From Actinosynnema sp042752395 (GTDB taxonomy: Bacteria > Actinomycetota > Actinomycetes > Mycobacteriales > Pseudonocardiaceae): a DNA stretch of 64,000 bases. Shown here piece after piece: positions 1 through 8,100 of the stretch; positions within the stretch are counted from its first letter, which is position 1, and every line of letters starts with the position of its first letter. Below the pieces are notes generated by a model that worked only from the letters and a program-made list of their open reading frames with translations, ran no database searches and was not told the DNA's origin. Made by a program: the position numbers and the translations under genes. The DNA lies in the NCBI RefSeq assembly GCF_042752395.1, contig NZ_JBHYXZ010000026.1:1-64000 (forward strand), given 5' to 3'.

Positions 1-120
1 ACAACTTTGGGTGGCGTGTTTTTGTGTTTTCTCGCCTCGCGGGGCTTTTGTGGGGGGGGGGGGGGGGCCCTCTCCCCCCGGGCCCCCGGGGCGTCCCCCC
101 CCCCCGCCGGGCCCCACCAC
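1..120. other. Low-quality contig end with poly-G/poly-C
   Basis: The first about 120 bases hold a T/G-rich stretch and then long G and C homopolymers unlike the coding DNA that follows. This matches the no-signal poly-G tails of two-colour Illumina reads and resembles the debris around the N gaps further on. No gene should be called here, and the reading frame that runs through it into the next gene is not meaningful. Confidence 0.75.
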
Positions 121-271
121 CCGGGAGCATGTCGGCGACCACCGGGGTGTCGATGCCGCCGGGGCACGGGGCGTTGATGCGGTCGACCCGGTCACACTCG
201 GCCGATCAAGACCGATAACCCCTGCGGAGGCGTCCGCCGTGAGGGCGGGCGCCCGGTCCAGGGGGAAGCGC

Positions 272-1738
272 ATGCACTCGTCCTCGAGAAGAGGAACCCG
301 ATCAACGACGCTGATCGCGCTCGTGGTGGCGGTCGTCGTGGCGGCGCCGGGGGTGGCGCACGCGGCGCCGCCGGCGAACGACGACTTCGACCAGGCCGTC
401 GCGATCACCGCCCTGCCGTTCGCCGCGGACCTCGCCCTCGACGAGGCCACCTCCGCCGCCGACGACCCGGTGTGCTCCACGTCCGACGAGGGCTCGGTGT
501 GGTTCGACTACACCGCGACCTCCGACGCGGTGCTGGAGATCGACCTCGCCGAGAGCGGCTACGGGCACGTCGCGGTCTTCACCGGCACGCGGGGCGCGCT
601 GGCGCGGGTGCCGGGCACCACCTGCGCGAGCAGCTACAGCGATCCGATCCGCGTCCAGGCCGCGGAGGGCACGACCTACCACGTCATGGTGGTCGTGGAC
701 CTGTGGCGCGACCCGCTCCGGCTCACCGTCGACGCGGTGGCGCCGCCCGCCAACGACGATTTCGCCGACGCCACCCCGATCTCGACCGTGCCCGCCACCG
801 CCGAGACCCGGCTCGGCGCGGCCACCGTGGAGCCGGGTGAGCCCCGACCCGGTTGCGAGACGAACCCGGCGACGACGGCGTGGTTCAGGTTCACCGCGCC
901 GCGCACCGAGTCGATCACCATCGACCGCACCAGTTACGACGACGGCACCGCGTTCGCGGTCTACACCGGGGACTCCCTCGGCGCGTTGACCGAGGTGCTG
1001 TGCGAGCGCTACGACCGCCGGGCCCTGGCGGTCACGGCCGGGTCGACCTACCACATCCAGGTGAGCAACGCGTTCGCCAGGCCGGGCCCCACCACGCTGG
1101 CCCTGGCCGTGGCGCCGCCGCTGAACACCTACTTCGGCCAGTCCAGCGCCGACCCGTCGGTGCTGGACACCGTCACCTTCACCGACCAGAGCTACGACGG
1201 TGCGGGTGAGCCGATCACCCGCACCGAGTGGGACTTCGGCGACGGGACCACGGCCGCCGGCCGCCAGGTGGAGCACCGGTTCGCCGCCGACGGGGACTAC
1301 GTCGTCCGGATGACCGTCACCTCCCGGGACGGCCGCACGGCCGCCATGGCCCGGACCGTCCCGGTGCGCACGCACGACGTGCGGATCGCCTCGTTCACCG
1401 CGCCCACCAGGGGCCGGACGGGGCAGACGAAGTCGATCGAGGTCACGGTCGGCAACACGAGGGCGCCCGAGCAGGCCACCGTCACGCTCTACCGCGGCGG
1501 CCCCGGCGGCTTCACCGAGGTGGCCCGCGCCACCCAGTACGTGCCCGCGCGCCCCGACCGCACGGTGGCGTTCCCGTTCAACTACACGTTCACGCCCGAC
1601 GACGCCGCGGTCGGGAGGGTCACCTTCCGGGCCGTGGTGACGCTGCCCAGCGGCGTCCGCGACGCGCGGACGATCGACAACGAGGCCGTCGCGCCGGCGA
1701 CGACCGTGCTGCCCGGCGCCGGCGAGTCCGTCCGATGA
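272..1738 (+). CDS. Secreted PKD-domain protein, tandem paralogue 1
   Basis: Predicted exported protein of 488 residues; its specific function is not recognised. A signal peptide (hydrophobic core ALVVAVVVAAPG, probable cleavage after AHA near residue 31) is followed by two homologous beta-rich repeats. Each repeat opens with PPANDDF, near residues 33 and 158. A PKD domain follows with its hallmark WDFGDGT at 320-326, then a C-terminal CARDB/Ig-like domain. PKD and CARDB domains usually serve as extracellular spacers or adhesion modules, so a surface or matrix role is inferred. The ATG at 272 is chosen because a purine-rich GGGGGAAG lies just upstream and it places the signal peptide at the N terminus; the longer open frame runs into poly-G debris. 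The next gene, 26 bp downstream, encodes a close paralogue of nearly identical length and domain order. Confidence 0.8.
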   Translation: MHSSSRRGTRSTTLIALVVAVVVAAPGVAHAAPPANDDFDQAVAITALPFAADLALDEATSAADDPVCSTSDEGSVWFDYTATSDAVLEIDLAESGYGHVAVFTGTRGALARVPGTTCASSYSDPIRVQAAEGTTYHVMVVVDLWRDPLRLTVDAVAPPANDDFADATPISTVPATAETRLGAATVEPGEPRPGCETNPATTAWFRFTAPRTESITIDRTSYDDGTAFAVYTGDSLGALTEVLCERYDRRALAVTAGSTYHIQVSNAFARPGPTTLALAVAPPLNTYFGQSSADPSVLDTVTFTDQSYDGAGEPITRTEWDFGDGTTAAGRQVEHRFAADGDYVVRMTVTSRDGRTAAMARTVPVRTHDVRIASFTAPTRGRTGQTKSIEVTVGNTRAPEQATVTLYRGGPGGFTEVARATQYVPARPDRTVAFPFNYTFTPDDAAVGRVTFRAVVTLPSGVRDARTIDNEAVAPATTVLPGAGESVR

Positions 1739-1764
1739 GCCACGACACCGAGGGGGAACAGGAC

Positions 1765-3228
1765 ATGCGACGCAACCCGGGACGCGGGCGGTCGGTCGCG
1801 GTGGTCGTCGCCGCGATCGCGCTGGCCGCGCTGCTGCCGGGCGTGGCGCACGCCGCGCCGCCGGCGAACGACGACTTCGACCAGGCCGTGGCGATCACCG
1901 CGCTGCCGTTCGCGGACGAGGTGAACCTCGGGGAGGCGACCGGGGCGCCGGACGACCCGAACCCCTGCTACCACCTGGAGACCGCGACCGTCTGGTACTC
2001 GTTCACCCCGACCGAGGACGTCACGCTGGCCGTCGACTTCGGCGACTCCTGGGTGGAGAGCGCGATCTTCACCGGCTCGCGCGGGGCGTTGCGGCTGGAG
2101 CCCGGCACGTGCGAGTCGGGCGGCGGCACCCGGACCAGGCTGGACGCCCGCGCCGGCGTCACCTACCACCTGCTGGTGCGGTCCGTGTCGTGGATGGGCG
2201 TCGTCTGGGTGACGGCGGAGGCGATGCCCCCGACCCCCAACGACCACTTCGCGGATCGCAAGGCCATCGACGCCCTGCCGGTCTTCGACCGGTTCCCGCT
2301 GGCGACGGCCACGGTCGAGGCGGGGGAGCCGGTCGGCAGTTGCGACCACAACCCCGGTTCGCCGTCGGTCTGGTACACCTACACCCCCGCGGTGACGGAG
2401 ACGATCGTGCTCGACGCCGACTCGTGGGCCTACCGGCACCTCACCGTGGCCGCGGTCTACACGGGCACCTCCCTGGCCGACCTGACCGAGGTGGCCTGCG
2501 CCTCCTCCTACCGGACGCTGTTCCGCGCCGAAGCGGGCCGCACGCTCCAGATCCAGGTCAACGCGGCGGACGCGGGGGCCGACGACGTGTCCTTCGGCCT
2601 GAGCCGGGCGAGGGACCTGGAGCCCGGCCTGACCGTCTCGCCGGCGCCGGCGTCGATCCACGAGGACGTCTACTTCGGCAACCGCTCGCACGACCCGGAA
2701 GGTGGCGGGACGAGCATCGTGGAACTGGACTTCGGCGACGGCACGGTGCTGGTGAGGCCGACCGCGGGCTACGCCTACCACCGCTACGCCGCCGATGGCG
2801 ACTACACCGCCCGGCTGACGGTCGAAGGGTGGGGCGGGCGCACCGCCACGACCAAGTCGACCGTCACCGTGCGCACGCACGACGTGGCCGTCACCGGCTT
2901 CGCCGCGCCCACCTCGGCCAGGGTCGGGGCGACCAGGACGCTGGAGGTGGAGGTGGCCAACACCCGGTACGACGAAACCGTCGCGGTCACCCTCTACCGG
3001 GGCGGCTCGGCGGGCTACCAGGCGATCGGCACGGTGACCAAGTCGGTGCCCGCGCGCCCGGGCCGGGTGGTGAGGTTCGCGTTCGACTACACCTTCACCG
3101 CCGCGGACCTGGCCGAGGGCAACGTGGTCTTCAAGGCGGTCGCCGAGCCGACGGGCGTGCGCGACGCCGCGCCCACCGACAACACGGTGATCGCACCGGC
3201 CACCGTCGTGCTGCCGAAGAAGGGGTGA
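1765..3228 (+). CDS. Secreted PKD-domain protein, tandem paralogue 2
   Basis: Predicted exported protein of 487 residues with the same plan as its upstream neighbour. It has a signal peptide ending AHA-A, two PPANDDF/TPNDHF-type repeats, a PKD domain (LDFGDGT) and a C-terminal CARDB/Ig-like domain starting at HDVAVTGF. The mature N termini of the two proteins are almost identical (APPANDDFDQAVAITALPF, then divergence), which points to a tandem duplication. I chose the ATG at 1765, preceded by GAGGGGGAACAGGAC. An in-frame ATG at 1735 overlaps the stop of the first gene (ATGA) and is a possible alternative. The two genes are probably co-transcribed. No catalytic motif is visible; a structural or adhesive role outside the cell is inference. 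Confidence 0.8.
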   Translation: MRRNPGRGRSVAVVVAAIALAALLPGVAHAAPPANDDFDQAVAITALPFADEVNLGEATGAPDDPNPCYHLETATVWYSFTPTEDVTLAVDFGDSWVESAIFTGSRGALRLEPGTCESGGGTRTRLDARAGVTYHLLVRSVSWMGVVWVTAEAMPPTPNDHFADRKAIDALPVFDRFPLATATVEAGEPVGSCDHNPGSPSVWYTYTPAVTETIVLDADSWAYRHLTVAAVYTGTSLADLTEVACASSYRTLFRAEAGRTLQIQVNAADAGADDVSFGLSRARDLEPGLTVSPAPASIHEDVYFGNRSHDPEGGGTSIVELDFGDGTVLVRPTAGYAYHRYAADGDYTARLTVEGWGGRTATTKSTVTVRTHDVAVTGFAAPTSARVGATRTLEVEVANTRYDETVAVTLYRGGSAGYQAIGTVTKSVPARPGRVVRFAFDYTFTAADLAEGNVVFKAVAEPTGVRDAAPTDNTVIAPATVVLPKKG

Positions 3229-3272
3229 CGGCCCCGCCGCCGTCCAGCCGGCCGAGCAGGTCACGTCCAGCC

Positions 3273-3347
3273 GTGCGGCACGACCGCGCGCACCGGGCAC
3301 GGCCGGCTGGAGGCGGCTCCGCCGAAGACGAGCCGGTCGTGCCGCAC
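3273..3347. repeat. 13-bp inverted repeat after the PKD gene pair
   Basis: GTGCGGCACGACC at 3273-3285 is perfectly inverted as GGTCGTGCCGCAC at 3335-3347, enclosing about 49 bases that contain a smaller GGCG/CGCC hairpin. It starts 45 bp after the stop of the PKD pair, so it could act as a GC-rich terminator; the long loop makes this uncertain. It also marks the left border of the lower-GC island. Confidence 0.35.
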
Positions 3348-3367
3348 GACCGCGCTCCGCACCGCGG

Positions 3368-3637
3368 TCACCGGCGTCGCCACGCTTCCAGGAGTTCCGC
3401 CCGGAGTTCGAGCATGTTCAGGGCCAGGGCCGGCTGGATCAGGTGTGGATCATTTCGCGGCGACGTGGTCATCTCGTCGCACCCGCGCCGTGCCCACGGC
3501 AGACCATCACGAGGTCTGCCCGCTTCCGCCGGCCGGACGCCCGGCAGGACCTCGGCCCACGCCCGATAGCGGGAGGTCGCGGCGGCCGACCGCGTCTTGC
3601 CCTGACCCCCGGCGCCGTGCACGAGCAGCACCGACAC
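3368..3637 (-). pseudogene. Remnant of a P-loop NTPase (GxGGQGKT)
   Basis: This open stretch encodes about 89 residues starting SVLLVHGAGGQGKTR, a clear Walker A motif. The LLVHGxGGQGKTRxA wording is typical of the large NB-ARC/TPR-type ATPases common in actinomycetes. After roughly 17 residues the similarity dissolves into sequence with no family signature, and the frame ends with no Walker B or repeat region. No plausible N-terminal domain precedes it in the same frame. I read it as a decayed fragment of a several-hundred-residue protein rather than a functional small gene. It lies beside the lower-GC gene at 3760-5487, suggesting both arrived or decayed together. Confidence 0.5.
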
Positions 3638-3759
3638 CGTTCCCCGAACGGGAGTTCTGGTGGCGGTGTCGGCACGACTTCACCCTCAGCCCAACGCGCT
3701 GCGTCCGCGGTACTCGCACTGGCGTCGCAGTGATTGCACGGGGGAGTGTTCGACCGAGC

Positions 3760-5487
3760 CTACGACGATGGAATCGGATTGTTCCTCAAGTGGGGGTTGT
3801 GTCGGTAGGAATGCGCCAGGTACTGGCTCCATGCGTGCGGATCGAACTGCTTCGGCTCCGTCTCGTCGAGACGGGCCTTGAGTTCGGGAAGGGTGAGGAC
3901 GTCGATTCCCGGTGCAACCGAGTCGAGTTCGTCGAGTTCGTCGGGGGTGAGCAGTATCGGCATGGATGTGCACACCACGCCCTGAACTCCGGCCAAGCTG
4001 TGCGGTGCGACCAGGCGGTTGGCGAAGGTCGAGATTTTCTCGATGTCGGCATGGAGCTTCTTCGCTGCCTTGATGGTGTCGGCGGCACGGTTGCGGCGGG
4101 TGGAATAGTCGAGGTTGTCGTACCTTTCGGTCATCTGCCAGCTCTTGCAGCTGACGATCAGCAGGTTGCCGTGGTGTGCGCCGGCGGCGTCGAGATCGCT
4201 GAACACTCTGCCGTTCAGCTTGAGCGGGCGTGACACCGCAGCGGCCAGCGGCGGACCAGGCCTCCAGCGCGTGCCGTCGATCGCACGCTGAACGGCCTCC
4301 TCCCACATCTTCGCCCGCAGGTTGGGCGCGACCCCGCCGCCCGCGGTGCACGCGGCGATCGTGGATTCGAGACGTAGCCAGGTGGTCAGCAGGTCGATGC
4401 TGAAGAAATCGTGTCCTACTCGAATCGCTGGCCCGTAATAGCGACCCGATCGTCCTCCGGATATTTCGGTGACCACCGTCACGACATCGGTCTTGCTCGC
4501 CCGTGCGGCGCCGGGGAACACGGCGTCACCCCAATCGTTCGCCTCCTTGTGCAACCCGTCTGCATATGCTTCCCACTCCTCTCGTGGTCGGTTGATCAAA
4601 CCGGTCTGGTGCAACCTTTCCCACAAGGTCGGACGTTCGCCGATGTCCACGAACGCGAGACGCATCACCGCCGCCAGTACCCGTGCCCGCCGGCCCAGTT
4701 CATGGGGTAGGTCGGCCCAGGGCAGTCGCATGACGCTCTCATTGAGGACGACCATTACGGGTGCGAACTGCAAGACGTCGGCGAGTTCGCTCGTGCGGAA
4801 CGTCTCCCGAGTGAAGGGGAGTTCCAGTGCCGACAAAGCTACAAGGGTTCGGTTCAGGTCGATTGCCGCAGGGTTCAGCGGCTCAAGGTAACTCGCGCCC
4901 ATGCGCGTCAGGAGTCCCTGGTCGCTTGCCCTCAACTGCCTGTCGTACCGGTGGAACGCTGCGGTGAGTCCTTCATCGAGCACGAGTTCGTACCGCTGCT
5001 CACCGTCGGGGTGTAGCGCGGCGCCCGCGCTCACGCACCCTGCTGCGATGTGCAGGTCCTCGTACAGCGCTGAAGTGGTGACGAATCTGATTGTGCGTTT
5101 GACTTGTGGCTCGCCCAACAGTCCTGCGGAGTTGCCGCTGTCAAGACGGCGAGTGCTTCGCGCACTCATGCGCTCGGCACAGCCGCGATACCTTGAGTAG
5201 TTCCCGCCGCCGCTGCCGAAGATCACCGGTGAGATGTACCTGAGGAGCAGTAGCCACCAGTGACTCGGGAAAGCTTGCGCCTGCTTCAGCAGGTCTGCCT
5301 TCACGCGTGCCGACTGGCGGGCCAAGTAGTTTGCGGCGTCAGCGCCCGACAATGGTTCGGATATCGCGTCGAGTTGCCGCCGCGATTGCGAATAGAGGTC
5401 TCGTCCTACCTGCTCGTAGATTTCCCTGGACATCGTTCGCATCATGGGTAAGATTTGAGCGCGGCTCATCAGGAACGGATCGGGCAT
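3760..5487 (-). CDS. Large hypothetical protein, possible PD-(D/E)XK nuclease-like C-terminus
   Basis: A 575-residue protein with no family that I recognise with confidence. The N-terminal two thirds are alpha-helical in character, with a hydrophobic WWLLLLRYISPVIF near residue 80. Near residues 430-449 the segment SDLDAAG...LLIVSCKSW has the spacing of a PD-(D/E)XK nuclease core (acidic D431/D433, then a beta-strand ending C447-K448). That pattern occurs in restriction-like endonucleases, and cysteine replaces the usual acidic residue before lysine, so the assignment is tentative. The gene is visibly less GC-rich than its neighbours and uses more A/T-ending codons, a sign of horizontal transfer. 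It stands alone next to an NTPase remnant. A defence-related role is possible but unproven. Confidence 0.6.
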   Translation of the reverse strand: MPDPFLMSRAQILPMMRTMSREIYEQVGRDLYSQSRRQLDAISEPLSGADAANYLARQSARVKADLLKQAQAFPSHWWLLLLRYISPVIFGSGGGNYSRYRGCAERMSARSTRRLDSGNSAGLLGEPQVKRTIRFVTTSALYEDLHIAAGCVSAGAALHPDGEQRYELVLDEGLTAAFHRYDRQLRASDQGLLTRMGASYLEPLNPAAIDLNRTLVALSALELPFTRETFRTSELADVLQFAPVMVVLNESVMRLPWADLPHELGRRARVLAAVMRLAFVDIGERPTLWERLHQTGLINRPREEWEAYADGLHKEANDWGDAVFPGAARASKTDVVTVVTEISGGRSGRYYGPAIRVGHDFFSIDLLTTWLRLESTIAACTAGGGVAPNLRAKMWEEAVQRAIDGTRWRPGPPLAAAVSRPLKLNGRVFSDLDAAGAHHGNLLIVSCKSWQMTERYDNLDYSTRRNRAADTIKAAKKLHADIEKISTFANRLVAPHSLAGVQGVVCTSMPILLTPDELDELDSVAPGIDVLTLPELKARLDETEPKQFDPHAWSQYLAHSYRHNPHLRNNPIPSS

Positions 5488-5733
5488 GCCGGCATCTTGT
5501 CATGATCGCCCAGGTGCCGCGTGATGCGTCCTTGCTCGGGTAGCGGGTCCGGGTGTGGACGGGGTGCACAGCTTCCGAGCAGGTCGAGGGGGTTTCACCG
5601 TGCCGCTTGCGCCGGCGTGTGCGGTAATGGATCCGGTCGGGTCGGAGAGCTTCGCCATGAAGTCGGATCGGTGAGGCTTCCGGACCTGTGGGGTGCCTGT
5701 CGCGCCTCGGAAGTCCGGCCTCGAAGGGCCCGG

Positions 5734-6279
5734 TCACGGCACCCGGGCCTCGGTCCACGCGCGGTCGAGGAGGTCGTTCACGGTTTCCTCGGGGGTCTGG
5801 GCGGAGGTGTCGAGCCAGAGGCCGAGGCGTGGGGTGTCGTGGCGCAGGCCGCGGTCGAGCAGGCCGACGGTCCACTCGTCGTAGGCGTTCTTCGCCCGAG
5901 CCGCCTCCCGGGCGAGGACGGCTTCGGCGTCCGGGGCGAGCACCACGACCAGCAGCGGCCGATGCCGGATCATCCGCACCACGTCGGCGAGGTGTTCGCC
6001 CAGGATGACGTCCTGCGCGACGACGGTGAACCCCTCCCGTGAGTACTCGTCGGCCGCGGTCGCCATCAGCCGGTAACGCAGGCGCAGCTGCCGCACCGCG
6101 TCCTCGGACGGCTCGGGAGTCATGTCCGCCCTGCCGTTGACCACCATCCGCCGGAACAGGTCACCGCGCAGGTGCACCGAACGCGGCAGCCGTTCGGCCA
6201 CCATCTGCGCGACGGTCGACTTCCCGGCCGCCTGGATCCCGGTGATCAGCACGACCGCCTGCTCCCGCACTTCCCGCAT
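5734..6279 (-). CDS. P-loop kinase / phosphotransferase-like AAA ATPase
   Basis: A 181-residue cytoplasmic protein of the small P-loop kinase type related to chloramphenicol phosphotransferase and (d)NMP-kinase-like proteins. The Walker A motif GIQAAGKST sits at residues 14-22, directly after the first beta-strand (VVLITGI), followed by a lid-like region containing HLRGDLFRR. The second conserved strand is VVAQDVI and a later arginine-containing segment is LAREAARAK. The substrate cannot be told from the sequence. There is little leader: a TAGCAT -10-like hexamer lies only 6 bases before the ATG, so the mRNA may be leaderless. No functional link to neighbours is visible. Confidence 0.75.
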   Translation of the reverse strand: MREVREQAVVLITGIQAAGKSTVAQMVAERLPRSVHLRGDLFRRMVVNGRADMTPEPSEDAVRQLRLRYRLMATAADEYSREGFTVVAQDVILGEHLADVVRMIRHRPLLVVVLAPDAEAVLAREAARAKNAYDEWTVGLLDRGLRHDTPRLGLWLDTSAQTPEETVNDLLDRAWTEARVP

Positions 6280-6766
6280 TCGATCATGCTACGGGAACCG
6301 GCGCAGACCCCGGAGGAACGCCGCGAACGCCGCCGCGCCGGAGCGTCCTCACCGCCGACGGAGTCTCGCGGGACGCGCATTGGAGCCTGCTGTCACCCAC
6401 GCCGACCGCGCCTCGCCGAGGCAACGCGACCATCGGTAGCGCCCAGAGGTGCGGCTTCGGGCGGGCACCGGGGGCACGGCCGGTGTCCGCAACGCAGTTC
6501 GCCGATGATGCCATCGCTCCGCGCCATCGGCAGGGGGGGGGGGGGCCGCGCGCGCGGCGCGGGGCGCGCGCGCCCGCCCCGGGGGGGCGCGCCGCGAGCG
6601 CCGCCCCCCCCCCGACGCGCCCACCGAGCGCGCCNNNNNNNNNNATCTCCCCCGCCGGGCCACTGCCTGCGCCTCAGCGCGGACCGCCCTACCGCCCGCG
6701 CGCCGCGCCCACGGCCCCGGCGCGCCCGCCCCCCCCCCGGCCGCCCGGGGGGCCGGCGCCCCGGAC
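6280..6766. other. Non-coding region with assembly gap and homopolymer debris
   Basis: Positions 6280-6525 hold ordinary GC-rich sequence in which I find no credible gene. From about 6530 to 6766 the DNA is G/C homopolymer and GCGC-rich debris around an N10 gap (6635-6644). The debris ends exactly at the stop codon of the next gene, so the 3' end of that operon and its terminator are missing or unreliable. Confidence 0.8.
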
Positions 6767-8068
6767 CTAGTAGGTCGCGGGCCGGAAGCCGGCCCACCCG
6801 TGGCCGACCTCCTTGGCCGCGCCGAACGTGCCGTCGCCCGCGCCCCGCCAGAAGAAGAGGGCGTCGTCGCTCGCGCGCACCGCGACCAGGTCGGCGTGGG
6901 CGTCACCGTCCACGTCCAGCACGTTGAACGGGTCGAAGGCCGCCCACCCCGAGCCGACCTTCCGGCCGGCGGCGAACGTCCCGTTCCCGTTGCCCTCCCA
7001 GAACCACAGCTCGCCGTCGCCGTTGGTGGCCCACAGGTCGCCGTCCCCGTCGCCGTCCGCGTCACCGCCACCGAACTCCGGGAACGCCGCCCAGCCCTCG
7101 CCGACGAACACCCGCTGGGCGAACCCGCCCGCGCCCCGGCCCGGGTACCAGTACAGCCGCCCACCGTCCCGGCCGACGACGTCGGCGCGGTTGTCGCCGT
7201 TGACGTCCACCACCGCGAACCACTCCAACGTGTTCCAGCCCGCCCCGTCGTTGGCGAGCTTGCTGAACGTGCCGTGGCCCGAGTTGTGCCAGTAGTGCAG
7301 CGCGCCCGCCGTGTCGGTCGCCAGGATGTCGGCGAAGCCGTCGGCGTTGGTGTCGCCGACCCCGATCCGGTGGTACGCGGCCGACCACCCCGGCCCGATC
7401 TCGCTCGACCCGCCGAACGTGCCGTCCGACCGGCCCGGGTACAGGCGCAGCACGTTGTCGGGATCGACGGCCAGCAGGTCGTCGTAGCGGTCGCCGTTGA
7501 CGCTCTCGGCGGCGATGGTGCGGGCCGCCGTCCACCACGTGGTCTGCTTGCGCGCCCCCGCCCAGCTGAAGCTGAAGTGGATGTGGTCGGTGTGCGGGTT
7601 GTCCCCGTTGTACGCCTGCCACCCGGCGGACGGCTCGTACGCCTTCCAGATCCGACGGTTCCAGATGACGTACATCAGGCCGAAGCGGCGGGCGAGCGCG
7701 TGGGTGTTGCCGTACCGGTCGGTGGCCAGCAGCCAGTTCAGCAGGTCGTTGGCCTGCGCTACCTGCGCCGGGTCGCCCGCGTTGAACGCGTAGTCGAGCG
7801 CACGGCCTTCCTTGTGCTCGCTGGCGCCGCCGACGTCGCAGGCGCGGACGATGCCCATGTCGCCGCGCCCGTACTCGGCCTTGACCAGGTCGCGGAACCC
7901 GACGACGCCCGGCTTGGCGACCGGGTCGCACGTGGTCTGCCCCACGTACGAGGCGTAGCGGTCGATCGCCGATCCGAAGACCGGGGTCGGCGGCGCGGCC
8001 GACGCGGGGGCCGCGAGCCCGACCGCCGTCAGGACGGCGGTCGCGAGCACAGTCAACGATCTCTTCAC
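6767..8068 (-). CDS. Secreted M15-like peptidase domain with FG-GAP/VCBS repeats
   Basis: A 433-residue exported protein. After a signal peptide (cleavage near ASA-A, residue 24) comes a domain of about 150 residues carrying SEHKEGRALDY and HTDHIHFSF. This is the His/Asp/His zinc-ligand arrangement of D-Ala-D-Ala-carboxypeptidase-like M15 domains (H85, D92, H162/H164), here of the ARB-07466 C-terminal type. From about residue 195 the protein consists of FG-GAP/VCBS repeats (NGDRYDDLLAVD, NADGFADILATD, NGDNRADVVGRD, DGDGDGDLW, DGDAHADLVAVR), which fold as a calcium-binding beta-propeller. A cell-wall hydrolase or wall-binding role is inferred. The GTG start is fixed by GAGGAG and by the signal peptide. 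It is the last gene of the RHS operon, 32 bp after its predecessor. Confidence 0.8.
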   Translation of the reverse strand: MKRSLTVLATAVLTAVGLAAPASAAPPTPVFGSAIDRYASYVGQTTCDPVAKPGVVGFRDLVKAEYGRGDMGIVRACDVGGASEHKEGRALDYAFNAGDPAQVAQANDLLNWLLATDRYGNTHALARRFGLMYVIWNRRIWKAYEPSAGWQAYNGDNPHTDHIHFSFSWAGARKQTTWWTAARTIAAESVNGDRYDDLLAVDPDNVLRLYPGRSDGTFGGSSEIGPGWSAAYHRIGVGDTNADGFADILATDTAGALHYWHNSGHGTFSKLANDGAGWNTLEWFAVVDVNGDNRADVVGRDGGRLYWYPGRGAGGFAQRVFVGEGWAAFPEFGGGDADGDGDGDLWATNGDGELWFWEGNGNGTFAAGRKVGSGWAAFDPFNVLDVDGDAHADLVAVRASDDALFFWRGAGDGTFGAAKEVGHGWAGFRPATY

Positions 8069-8100
8069 CTGGTACTCCTCGTGGTGCGGATCAGGGGTGA

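Noticed and set aside
5339..5875. Minus-strand open frame of 178 residues
   Set aside because: Arg/Pro-rich composition, spans two real genes and shows no domain; a GC-rich shadow frame.
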